A DNA stretch of 64,000 bases. It comes from CAZBRS01 sp964494475 (GTDB taxonomy: Bacteria > Myxococcota_A > UBA9042 > CAZBRS01). The DNA lies in contig CAZBRS010000010.1 in NCBI GenBank assembly GCA_964494475.1, positions 41,599-105,598 on the forward strand, read 5' to 3'. The notes under the pieces were generated by a model. That model was not told where the DNA came from, ran no database searches, and saw nothing but the letters and a program-made list of their open reading frames with translations. The translations under genes were made by a program, and so were the position numbers. The first letter of the stretch is position 1, and each line of letters opens with the position of its first letter. This document shows positions 34,453 through 41,894 of this stretch, in pieces.

Positions 34453-35223
34453 CTAGACCGCGAGGATGGCCTCGGCAAGGGCCTGCTTCGTGGCGTTGGC
34501 CTTCACGTCGAGCTTGAGCTCGCGGGCGATGTCGAGAAGTTCGGTCTTCTTCATCTCGAGCAGGCCCTCGAGGGTGTAGCGGGGCTTGGCGGGCACCGGC
34601 GGCGCGATCAGCGACTGCTGCGCGTCGTCCTTCTTGCGGGGGCGGGGCTTCGCGGCCTTGGTCGCCTTGGCGGCCTTCGCCGGCTTGGCCGCGGCGACGG
34701 CCACGACGGGAGCAACCTCGGCGACGGGCGCGGGAGGCTCGGGCACAGGAGCGGGCGCCTCGACCACCACCGCCGGGGGCTCGGGCGCGACCTCGACGAC
34801 CGGCGCGATCGCCTTGTCCTCGACCGCCACCGGCGCGGGCTCGACGACGGGCGCGGGCTCGGGCGCGGGCTCGACGACGGGCGCGGGCTCGGACTCGGCC
34901 GCGACCGCAGGCGCCGCCTCGGCCACCGCGGGCTCGGCCTCGGGCTCGTCGTCGAAGGCCTCGGGCTCGTCGTCGATCGGCGACTCCGGGACACAGGGCT
35001 CGGCGTCGTGGGCCCACGCCGGGTCGAGATCCTGCTTGGGGTAGAGATCGTCGATCAGCTTGTCGACGTCGACCTTGGGGAGAGAAACCGGCGAACGCGT
35101 CGCCAGCTCGTTGTAGAGCTCGGCGGCCAACGGCAGGTAGGGCTTCACCCGGCGGCGGGCCTCGGACACGAGCTTCATGCCGTCGGACAGCGTCACGTCG
35201 AGCAGGGTCTTGAAAACGCTCAT
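34453..35223 (-). CDS. Ala/Pro/Val/Glu-rich protein with C-terminal Rho-N/SAP-like domain
   Basis: A 256-aa protein. The N-terminus (MSVFKTLLDVTLSDGMKLVSE) is helical and may form a phasin-like or stator module. A long low-complexity section (about 95-205) made of Pro-Val-Val-Glu-Pro-Ala-type repeats is followed by a Lys-rich patch (AKAAKATKAAKPRPRKK). The last 40 residues (LEGLLEMKKTELLDIARELK) match the Rho termination factor N-terminal/SAP-like helix-extended-helix that binds nucleic acid. I do not recognise a named family. It has a separate promoter at 35269-35297 with TTGACA. Confidence 0.8.
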   Translation of the reverse strand: MSVFKTLLDVTLSDGMKLVSEARRRVKPYLPLAAELYNELATRSPVSLPKVDVDKLIDDLYPKQDLDPAWAHDAEPCVPESPIDDEPEAFDDEPEAEPAVAEAAPAVAAESEPAPVVEPAPEPAPVVEPAPVAVEDKAIAPVVEVAPEPPAVVVEAPAPVPEPPAPVAEVAPVVAVAAAKPAKAAKATKAAKPRPRKKDDAQQSLIAPPVPAKPRYTLEGLLEMKKTELLDIARELKLDVKANATKQALAEAILAV

Positions 35224-35268
35224 GGTCTTCTCCTCGCAGGTCTCGATCGGTTCCCTTGGAGCACGCAC

Positions 35269-35297
35269 ACCGTAGCTTCGCGATCCGCGAGTGTCAA
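35269..35297 (-). promoter_or_regulatory. Putative promoter of the Rho-N-like gene
   Basis: On the minus strand TTGACA, 17-nt spacer, TACGGT. A second TTGACA lies 10 nt further upstream. Confidence 0.5.
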
Positions 35298-35302
35298 GCC
35301 TG

Positions 35303-36484
35303 TCAAGGCTGCTTCAGCCCCTCCAGCAGGCGGATCGGCGTCTCGGCTTCGAGCTGCTGGAGCACGTCCTCGGTGCCCCCGAGCGCAGCCTTGAATCCGG
35401 CCAGGATGCGCAGCGCGAGCGCCCCGAGGATGAGCAGGCTCACGACGAAGGTGACGACGGTCGACGCGAGCCGAAGCCGCGAGACCATCTGGTCGCCGGC
35501 GTCGCGGGCCACCCCGCGGAACACCTCTTCGAGCGTCCCCGACTCTTCGCCGGCGCGGATCTCGAGGCGCGCGGTCGCGTCGAAGAGCCCGAGCAGCGCG
35601 ATCGCCTCCGTGAACCCGCCCCCCTGCTCCAGCAACCCCCTGGCCGCCTCGAAGCGCGCCCGGCGCGCCGGCTCGACGCTGGCCTCGCGAAGCCGCGAGA
35701 ACACGCGCCCGGGGGGCGTGCCGGCGCGGGTGGTGGCCTCGAGCACCGTCGCGACGAGCCAGCGATCGACGTCGCGGCCGAACGGCGCGCCGAGCAGGCG
35801 CTGGCTCCATCGGGGGCTCTCGGCGACCGCGCGCAGGGCCCCGAGCACCGCCAGCACCAAGGCCGCGACGAGCCCCAGGGAGAGCCCGACCTCGAGCAGG
35901 TACGCCGCCGCCGAGCCCAACACGGCGGTGGGGATCGGCAGCAGGAAGCAGGCGGCCAGCACGCTGAGGAACGGCCGGACCAGGGGGCCCGTCAGCGCGC
36001 GCCGCAGACGGAGGAGTTCGGCGTCGAGCCGCCCCACGGCCACGCAGGCCCCCTCGAGGTCGCCCGTCTCCTCGGACATCGCGAGCAGCAGGGGCGCGGC
36101 GACGCCCGGGTTGCGCACGGCGCGAGGCCAGGCCTCGGCCAGCGTGGCGCCCCCCTCGATCTCGCGCGCGAGGGCCCGCACCACGCGGCCCGTACGAGCC
36201 GCGGGGGCCTCGAGCACCCTCAGCAGCTCGAGCATGGGCAGCCCGGACCGCAGGCCCCGGGCGAGCGCCTCCATGAGCGTGAGCCGCTCCCTCGTCGACA
36301 GGCGAACCCTGACGAAGGGATCGGGCGGCGGTGAAGCGGCGGGGGGACCCGGCTGGACGACGCGCGCCTCGAGCCGATTCGGCGCCGGCACCGAATGGCG
36401 CCCGATCTTCCGGAAGACGACACCGCAGCGGGGACACTCGGCGCGGTCTTCGGCCACCTCGAGGTCACAGCGCGGACAGCGCAT
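35303..36484 (-). CDS. Type II secretion F (GspF/PilC)-like membrane protein with zinc ribbon
   Basis: A 393-aa protein. It starts with a two-CxxC zinc ribbon (RCPRCDLEVAEDRAECPRCG), not usual in GspF. Two T2SSF repeats follow: LARGLRSGLPMLELLRVLEA with SEETGDLEGA, and later GLLEQGGGFTEAIALLGLF with GEESGTLEEVF. Three hydrophobic spans lie near 195, 230 and 360. GspF/PilC is the inner-membrane platform of type II secretion or type IV pili. No secretin, ATPase or pilin gene is adjacent, so this is an orphan copy and may have a specialised role. It ends a minus-strand run behind the two PTPS genes (9-nt gap). Confidence 0.86.
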   Translation of the reverse strand: MRCPRCDLEVAEDRAECPRCGVVFRKIGRHSVPAPNRLEARVVQPGPPAASPPPDPFVRVRLSTRERLTLMEALARGLRSGLPMLELLRVLEAPAARTGRVVRALAREIEGGATLAEAWPRAVRNPGVAAPLLLAMSEETGDLEGACVAVGRLDAELLRLRRALTGPLVRPFLSVLAACFLLPIPTAVLGSAAAYLLEVGLSLGLVAALVLAVLGALRAVAESPRWSQRLLGAPFGRDVDRWLVATVLEATTRAGTPPGRVFSRLREASVEPARRARFEAARGLLEQGGGFTEAIALLGLFDATARLEIRAGEESGTLEEVFRGVARDAGDQMVSRLRLASTVVTFVVSLLILGALALRILAGFKAALGGTEDVLQQLEAETPIRLLEGLKQP

Positions 36485-36493
36485 CGGGGCTCC

Positions 36494-37000
36494 TCACGCG
36501 GCCAGCTTCCGGCGGTGGATGGCCGACTGCCCGGGGGTCTCCTCGATCTCGACCTCGATGGCCGACAGGCGCGCTTGCGGAATCTGGAGGGAGAACGCGT
36601 CCACCAGGCGATCGGTCATCCAGCCGGCCAGGCACTCGACCGAAAGGTTCGTCAGGGGCAGCAGGCGCACGTCGCAGGCGGGCAGGTCGAGCGCCTCGCC
36701 CGAACCGCTGATCCTCACGCGACCGCCGCGCTGCTCGATGACCAGGTGGGGACAGAGGGCCGGCAGGAGCGTGACGTGGTCGAGCTCGGCGCACGCGGCG
36801 CGCACGATGGGCTTGGCCGCCAGGAAGTCGACCACCACGTCGCCCGGCCCGATCTCGCCCTCGAGCAGCACGCGCACCTGGTAGTTGTGGCCGTGCAGCG
36901 GCTCGCGCGAGCCGTCGACGAACACCAGGAAGTGGCCGGCGTCGAAGCGGAAGTCCTGCTTGTAGAGGCGAACCGCCCACGCCGCGCCGTCACTCGTCAT
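36494..37000 (-). CDS. 6-pyruvoyl-tetrahydropterin synthase family paralogue without the usual Cys
   Basis: A 168-aa PTPS-fold protein. Zinc His residues are kept in FDAGHFLVF and LHGHNYQ, the Asp-His pair in ELDHVTLLP and a Glu in IEVEIEETPG. Aligning with the adjacent QueD, the position of the catalytic Cys four residues before HGH is Arg, with Glu next (SREPLHGH). This recalls PTPS-III-type enzymes in which a Glu replaces the Cys and dihydroneopterin is split for folate synthesis; the alignment is mine and not decisive. It overlaps queD by 11 nt and is co-translated. Confidence 0.85.
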   Translation of the reverse strand: MTSDGAAWAVRLYKQDFRFDAGHFLVFVDGSREPLHGHNYQVRVLLEGEIGPGDVVVDFLAAKPIVRAACAELDHVTLLPALCPHLVIEQRGGRVRISGSGEALDLPACDVRLLPLTNLSVECLAGWMTDRLVDAFSLQIPQARLSAIEVEIEETPGQSAIHRRKLAA

Positions 37001-37388
37001 CGCAGCACCCGCCGACCGACGCGACCGTTCCGCCCCGGTACACGCAGCGCGAGCGCGGCGTCTCGGAGACGGCGATCCACGCGAGCCCGGGCAGCCGGGC
37101 CTCGAGCCCCCGCCACAGCCAGGCCGCCACGTTCTCGGACGTGGGGTTCTCGAGCCCTTCGATCTCGTTCAGGTACCGGTGATCGAGGGCCTCGATGAGC
37201 GGCTTCACCGCTTCGCTGATGACCTTGTAGTCGACGAACCAGCCCCGATCCGGATCGATCTCGCCGCCCACGGCCACCTCGACCTCGAAGCTGTGCCCGT
37301 GCAGCCGGAAGCACTTGTGCTCGGGGGGTAACGTGGGCAGGCGATGGGCCGCCTCGAACCGGAACCTTCGACTCAGCTCGACTGCCAT
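36990..37388 (-). CDS. queD: 6-carboxy-5,6,7,8-tetrahydropterin synthase (QueD)
   Basis: A 132-aa QueD-type enzyme, converting dihydroneopterin triphosphate to carboxytetrahydropterin for queuosine/deazapurine synthesis. All key residues are present: zinc His in FEAAHRLP and RLHGHSF, catalytic Cys in HKCFRLHGH, Asp-His in LDHRYLN, and Glu in AVSETPRSRC. Length is typical. No queC, queE or queF is in the window. It is the first gene of the run queD - PTPS paralogue - GspF-like. The leader is GA-rich (AGAGAGAGAGA) without a clear riboswitch. Confidence 0.92.
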   Translation of the reverse strand: MAVELSRRFRFEAAHRLPTLPPEHKCFRLHGHSFEVEVAVGGEIDPDRGWFVDYKVISEAVKPLIEALDHRYLNEIEGLENPTSENVAAWLWRGLEARLPGLAWIAVSETPRSRCVYRGGTVASVGGCCDDE

Positions 37389-37419
37389 GAAATCTCTCTC
37401 TCTTGTGGTACGCTGGCTC

Positions 37420-38133
37420 TCAACCGCAGGGCCCGTCGCACTCCTTCAACGGGACGCTCACGTTTACCACACGCCCCTCGTGCAGCAGAACATGGCGTGC
37501 TCCGGAGAAGCGCCGGAAGCCATCGCGATCGAGTCCGAAGACCACCACGTCGACGTCGGGCACGTGCAAATCGGGCACGCGGATGCCGAGCACCCCCTCC
37601 TCGGGCAGCGGATCGGTCGCCTCGGCGAAGGGGTCACAGCCGTACACCTGATGGTGCAGTTCGACCTCGTTGTACCACACGGTCGCGTCGACCTGGGTCA
37701 CCCCGTTGAAGCTGCACAGCCCGTTGTTCTCGAAGTACCACGACAGGCTGAGGCCGGCGCCCACCTTGGTGAGCTCGAGCGTCGGGGTGACGGTCGGATC
37801 TCCGGCCGTGACCGCGACCTCCTCCGTCGTCACCGAGTAGGTGGCCGCTCCGTCGCCGTCGAGGCCATCGACGCGCACGTCGTACAGGCCGCTCTCGACC
37901 TGGTCGAAGACGGCCTCGCCGTCCTCGCAGGCCGCGTCGGTGGCGGCCACCACGCCCTGCGCGACCAGCAGCGTCACCTGCACCGAGGCGAGGCCGGCCT
38001 GGGCGCACGTGTTGCCCTTGACCTGCCAGCGGACGACCAGCGAGCCCTGGCCCGACCGCCCGCCGTGGTCACAGCCGAGAATCATGAGCACGGCCAGCAC
38101 GGCGAGGGAGAAGCGTCTCGTCATCGCGTTCAT
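37420..38133 (-). CDS. Putative lipoprotein, beta-sandwich type
   Basis: A 237-aa protein. ATG 38133 gives MNAMTRRFSLAVLAVLMILGC with a clean lipobox (MILGC), so the mature protein starts at the Cys. The body is beta-rich and contains VVRWQVKGNTCAQAGLASVQ and LYDVRVDGLDGDG, similar to bacterial Ig-like or carboxypeptidase-regulatory folds. Six Cys in the mature part could pair in disulfides (NTCAQ, AACED, GLCSF, YGCDP, ECDGPCG). Not assigned to a known family. It is surface or periplasmic by its signal. Confidence 0.8.
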   Translation of the reverse strand: MNAMTRRFSLAVLAVLMILGCDHGGRSGQGSLVVRWQVKGNTCAQAGLASVQVTLLVAQGVVAATDAACEDGEAVFDQVESGLYDVRVDGLDGDGAATYSVTTEEVAVTAGDPTVTPTLELTKVGAGLSLSWYFENNGLCSFNGVTQVDATVWYNEVELHHQVYGCDPFAEATDPLPEEGVLGIRVPDLHVPDVDVVVFGLDRDGFRRFSGARHVLLHEGRVVNVSVPLKECDGPCG

Positions 38134-38202
38134 CGGGGCCTCCTGGCGCATCGTCGCCCACCTTGGACGACGGGGGAGCCCCGGTATTCACGGGGCCCCG
38201 GG

Positions 38203-38231
38203 TTGCGCGCTACGCAGCGTCCGCGTAGAAT
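38203..38231 (+). promoter_or_regulatory. Putative promoter of the 38260 lipoprotein gene
   Basis: TTGCGC (38203-38208), 17-nt spacer, TAGAAT (38226-38231). The -10 overlaps the ATG at 38230, so translation must begin later, at ATG 38260. Confidence 0.5.
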
Positions 38232-38259
38232 GACGCGCGTTCCTGCTTCGATCGTGGCA

Positions 38260-39108
38260 ATGATGGGCTCGATCGTCAAATTCCTCGCGGGCCTCGTGCT
38301 CCTGACCGGCTGCGCAGCGGTCTCGAGCCAGGGCGCCGTATTCTCCCGCAGTCACCCCCTGCTGCGGGTGCACGCCCTGCCCTCGTGGGAGTCCGCCTAC
38401 CTCCCCGCCGCGCCGGCCGTCACGCCCCCCGAACGCAGGGCCCCGAACCCCGCCGAGCGCACCGACGAGGCCCGCGCCCTCGAACTCGCGCCGGGCCAGG
38501 TGCCGACCGGCATGCCCGACCGGCTGGCGCTGGCCACGACCGTCGAGGAGCCCACCCTCGATCTCGACGACGCGGCCGGTGACCACGGCCTGCCGCTGGT
38601 GGCCATCCGCTCCCGCCGGCCTTCGCTGGTCGACGACGCCCGGGCGCTCATCGGACAGCCCCTCGAGCCCTTCGCCTTCCTGAACGCGCTGGTCGAGACC
38701 ACCACCGTCTCGTCGAACGTGGCCGAGCGCGCCGACGCGAACCCGGTGCGCGACCTGTTCGTGCGCCTGCGCCGCCAGAAGAAGACCTTCGCCGAGGGAA
38801 CTCCCCGCGTCGGCGACCTCGTCTTCTTCCACAACACGCGCGATCTGAACACCGACAACCGCAACAACGACTGGTACACGTCGGTCGGCGTGGTCTCCCG
38901 GCTCGACGAGGGCGGCACCATCGTGTTCATCGCGCCGGGGGCTCGCGAGGTGCAGGAGATGCGCCTCACGCTCGAACGACCGCGCACGCGCCGCGACGAG
39001 AAGCGCCAACTCGTGCTGAACGACTACGTGCGCCCCAAGCGCCTCAGCGACCCCGCCGTCACGCAGTACCTGGCGGGCGAGCTCTTCGCGGGCTTCGGCA
39101 GGTTGTGA
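38260..39108 (+). CDS. Lipoprotein with degenerate CHAP/NlpC-like domain
   Basis: A 282-aa lipoprotein. ATG 38260 (MMGSIVKFLAGLVLLTGC) is preferred over ATG 38230 because a promoter -10 overlaps the latter. The Pro-rich N-part is followed, from about 160, by RPSLVDDARALIGQP and TPRVGDLVFFHNTRDLNTD, resembling the amidase fold of CHAP or NlpC/P60 (GDLVFF, VGVVS). The catalytic Cys expected in a DCSGF-type motif is absent (FAFLNALVETT at that place), so activity is doubtful. It converges with the Cys-rich gene, 3 nt apart. Confidence 0.78.
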   Translation: MMGSIVKFLAGLVLLTGCAAVSSQGAVFSRSHPLLRVHALPSWESAYLPAAPAVTPPERRAPNPAERTDEARALELAPGQVPTGMPDRLALATTVEEPTLDLDDAAGDHGLPLVAIRSRRPSLVDDARALIGQPLEPFAFLNALVETTTVSSNVAERADANPVRDLFVRLRRQKKTFAEGTPRVGDLVFFHNTRDLNTDNRNNDWYTSVGVVSRLDEGGTIVFIAPGAREVQEMRLTLERPRTRRDEKRQLVLNDYVRPKRLSDPAVTQYLAGELFAGFGRL

Positions 39109-39111
39109 GCC

Positions 39112-41307
39112 TCAGCCGGGGAAGGTCCCCTCGATGCAGTAGGCCGTCGGCTCCCCCGTCAGGTTCGGGAAGCACGTCCAGCCTTCGGGGCACGTGGTCG
39201 CGCCGCCCGGCAGGTTGAACTCGCACGCGAGGGTGCACACGAGGTCTCCGCTCGGCGGGAAGCCGCCCCCGGAGGCCAGGCAGTGCAGGTCGTCCGGGCA
39301 ATCCTCGGGTGAGGCGCAGGGCGCGCCCAGGCCTCCGGGCGCGGACACGCACGTGCCGTCGGAGACCTGGCAGGTCGAGCCCGCCGCACATTCGCCGCAG
39401 GCGCCCCCGCAACCGTCGGGGCCGCACGCCTTGCCGTCGCACTGCGGCTCGCAGCCTTCGCAGAGCCCGTCGGCCCCGCACGGAGCGCCGTAAGGACACA
39501 CGCCGCACAGTCCGCCGCAGCCGTCGGATCCGCACGCCGCGGCGCCGTCGGCAACTTCGGCGCACTCCGGGGAGCAACCCTGGACCAGCAGGATCTCGTC
39601 GACCAGGATGTGCGTGTCGTAGATCGAGTCGCCCGCGTCGCCCGCCTCGAACGTGAGCGAGAGCAGGCCGCCCCCGGAGGGGAGCACGCCGGCCAGGGGC
39701 AGGTTGGCGACCATCCACGGCGTGGCCCACGCGTCGCCCTGGTCGAAGGCGACGTCGGCGGCCGTGAGCGGCACCTCGAACGCCCCGCACGTCTCGGGAC
39801 AGGCGCTCTTGGGGCAGAGGTCGTCGACGGTGCGCTCGAACACGATGTCGTGGCCGTCGGCGTGCCCCACGGTCACGCGGAAGTAGTCGTCGTACTGCGT
39901 GCCGCAGAACTCCTTGAACTCCTCGGAGTAGAGCCGCCACACGAAGTGCAGCGTGAGCGCCCCGGTCGGGGCGCAGGTCTGGATCGTGGCGGCGTCGTTG
40001 GCGCCGTCGTCGCCGGCGGTGTCGAGGTCGAGCAGGTACGCGCCCTCGGGGGCCGGCGTGGCGCCAAGGCTCTTCAGCACCAGGGGCTCGGCGACCGTGC
40101 TCCAGCCCAGCAGGTTGCCCGACTCGAAGCCGAACGCGAGGCACTCGGGCTCGTAGCCGCACGACGCGCAGGTGGAGCCGCAGGCGCCCTCGAGGGTACA
40201 GAGCACGTCGGCGGCGCACTCGCCGCACACCCCTCCGCAGCCGTCGTCGCCGCATTCGCGCGCGCCGCACTGGGGCACACACTCGGAGCCGCAGGTGCCG
40301 TCGGCCTGGCAGAACGTGCCCGTCGCGCACGAACCGCAGCTGCCGCCACAGCCATCGGACCCGCACTTCCGGGCGCCGCAGGTCGGAGCGCACGTCACCA
40401 CGCACTGCCCGGCCTCGGTGCAGACCAGGTCGGCCTCGCACGCGCCGCACGTGCCCCCGCAGCCGTCGGGCCCGCACTCGCGCCCGGTGCACGCGTGGGC
40501 GCAAGGACTCGCGCAGGTGCCTTCGCCACCGCACACGCCGCCGGGCCCGCACGTCCCGCACGAGCCCCCGCAACCGTCGGAGCCGCACTCCCTGACGGTC
40601 CCGTCGGCGGTCTCGCACTGCGGCGCACAGCACGCGCCGTGGCTGTCGCAGTTCTGCCCCGCCGGGCACGCGCCGCACGACCCGCCGCAGCCATCGGCGC
40701 CACACTCCACGCCCTCGCAGGCCGGGTGGCAGACCCACGGGCAGTCGAGGGGGAAGGAGCCGTGCGGACCCACCGCGCCGCCGCCGCCGCAGCCATAGGC
40801 GCCCTCCCCTTCGAGCCAGCCGCAGCCCCCCGCCGCCGGGCACGTCGTGGGCACCACGACGCCGCTCTCACAGGCCCAGAGCACGCCGCCCTCGCAGCAG
40901 CCGATCTTCGTGACCTCGGTGCACGTGGGCGCCGACACACAGTGGCCCAAATCCGAGCAGATCTGGTCGACACCGCAGCCCCCGCACGACCCCTGGCATC
41001 CGTCGTCGCCGCACTCACGGCCTCCGCACTCCCTCGCGCAGGCGTCGGGGCCCGCCTCGTCGGCCGTGTCGGGCAGGAGCGTGTCGGGCAGGAGCGTGTC
41101 GGGCAGGAGCGTATCGGGCGGCAGCGTGTCGCCGCCGAGTTCGTCGGGCCCGCCATCGGGGGGCGCCAGGGTAACGTCGACGGTGGCCTCGAAGGCGTCC
41201 TGGGCCGCGTCGGGCTCCGGTCGAGTTCCCTGCGCGTCGTCGCCCGAGCAACGAACCAACGCCAGCGCGAACCACGCGAGCACGATCGGCGAGAGCATTC
41301 GACGCAT
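39112..41307 (-). CDS. Cys-rich modular lipoprotein (type A repeats)
   Basis: A 731-aa lipoprotein; the signal MRRMLSPIVLAWFALALVRC ends at a lipobox Cys. A low-complexity stalk follows with tandem LLPDT repeats. At least nine modules of the pattern CxxxxCGxDGCGGSCGxCxxxxxCxxxGxC occur on both sides of a central Cys-poor domain (about 385-575). That domain has ECLAFGFESGNLLGWS, YLLDLDTAGDDGAND and a beta-sandwich appearance like MAM/concanavalin-type adhesion domains. The C-terminus has SPEDCPDDLHCLASGGG. It carries no MYXO-CTERM, unlike the three later Cys-rich proteins. Probably a surface-exposed, disulfide-rich protein. Confidence 0.88.
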   Translation of the reverse strand: MRRMLSPIVLAWFALALVRCSGDDAQGTRPEPDAAQDAFEATVDVTLAPPDGGPDELGGDTLPPDTLLPDTLLPDTLLPDTADEAGPDACARECGGRECGDDGCQGSCGGCGVDQICSDLGHCVSAPTCTEVTKIGCCEGGVLWACESGVVVPTTCPAAGGCGWLEGEGAYGCGGGGAVGPHGSFPLDCPWVCHPACEGVECGADGCGGSCGACPAGQNCDSHGACCAPQCETADGTVRECGSDGCGGSCGTCGPGGVCGGEGTCASPCAHACTGRECGPDGCGGTCGACEADLVCTEAGQCVVTCAPTCGARKCGSDGCGGSCGSCATGTFCQADGTCGSECVPQCGARECGDDGCGGVCGECAADVLCTLEGACGSTCASCGYEPECLAFGFESGNLLGWSTVAEPLVLKSLGATPAPEGAYLLDLDTAGDDGANDAATIQTCAPTGALTLHFVWRLYSEEFKEFCGTQYDDYFRVTVGHADGHDIVFERTVDDLCPKSACPETCGAFEVPLTAADVAFDQGDAWATPWMVANLPLAGVLPSGGGLLSLTFEAGDAGDSIYDTHILVDEILLVQGCSPECAEVADGAAACGSDGCGGLCGVCPYGAPCGADGLCEGCEPQCDGKACGPDGCGGACGECAAGSTCQVSDGTCVSAPGGLGAPCASPEDCPDDLHCLASGGGFPPSGDLVCTLACEFNLPGGATTCPEGWTCFPNLTGEPTAYCIEGTFPG
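41066..41125 (-). repeat. 15-bp tandem repeat, four copies
   Basis: Copies at 41066, 41081 and 41096 are identical; the fourth at 41111 differs at two bases. They encode LLPDT units in the stalk of the Cys-rich lipoprotein, a site for length variation by slippage. Confidence 0.9.
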
Positions 41308-41333
41308 CCTGGTCTCCGACGCATTGCTCGGCC

Positions 41334-41362
41334 ATTCTAGCCACGGTCATCCGCGAATCCAA
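41334..41362 (-). promoter_or_regulatory. Putative promoter of the Cys-rich lipoprotein gene
   Basis: On the minus strand TTGGAT, 17-nt spacer, TAGAAT, 26 nt before the ATG at 41307. Confidence 0.45.
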
Positions 41363-41385
41363 CGGTCATCACGTCGACAATCGGC

Positions 41386-41415
41386 TTGAGCCGGGGCCCC
41401 CTTCTCGGATACCAT
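41386..41415 (+). promoter_or_regulatory. Putative promoter of the 41445 gene
   Basis: TTGAGC (41386-41391), 18-nt spacer, TACCAT (41410-41415). Shares the -10 context CTCGGATACCATC with the promoter at 11134-11163. Confidence 0.42.
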
Positions 41416-41444
41416 CGCCGGACACGAGAGAACGGGAGCCGGTC

Positions 41445-41891
41445 ATGGCGCGCATCGGATTCGTCGTGATGCTGTCGGCGAAGCACCCCCCGAAGCCGCG
41501 CGACGAGGTGCGAGCGCTCGAGGACGAGTTCCTGTCGTCACCCAAGCGCAAGGCGCACCTGCTCATGAGCCGCGCCGTCGACCCCGATCACTACCGCCGC
41601 GGCGCGAGCCCCGTCGCCATCATCGAGGCCGGCACGCACGCCGTGCTGGCGCTCGCCACCTTCGACGGGGTGCTCGAGTACGGAGCGTCTCGCTCGCTCG
41701 GGTCGCCGCTCTACCGCGAGAACCCTCCGCCCATGGCCAAGGTCTGGGTGCGGCTCACCGACTTCCGGCTGCTCGACCCGCCGGCGCCGCTCGAATCGCT
41801 CGACTGGACCGTGAAGTGCACGGGCGCGAAGCTCGCGTCGTCGACGCTGCCCAAGGGGCAGGCCGCGGCCTATTTCCAGATAGAAATCTGA
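41445..41891 (+). CDS. Hypothetical protein
   Basis: A 148-aa protein that I do not recognise. No signal peptide or membrane span is present. It is mixed alpha/beta, with MARIGFVVMLSAKHPPKP at the start and PVAIIEAGTHAVLALATF in the middle, and a single Cys (VKCTGAK). GGGAG upstream (41434-41438) supports ATG 41445. It ends 3 nt before the convergent dioxygenase-like gene. Confidence 0.72.
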   Translation: MARIGFVVMLSAKHPPKPRDEVRALEDEFLSSPKRKAHLLMSRAVDPDHYRRGASPVAIIEAGTHAVLALATFDGVLEYGASRSLGSPLYRENPPPMAKVWVRLTDFRLLDPPAPLESLDWTVKCTGAKLASSTLPKGQAAAYFQIEI

Positions 41892-41894
41892 TAC

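Noticed and set aside
37389..37419. preQ1-type riboswitch before queD
   Set aside because: The leader is only 31 nt, GA-rich, and no preQ1 aptamer pattern can be seen.
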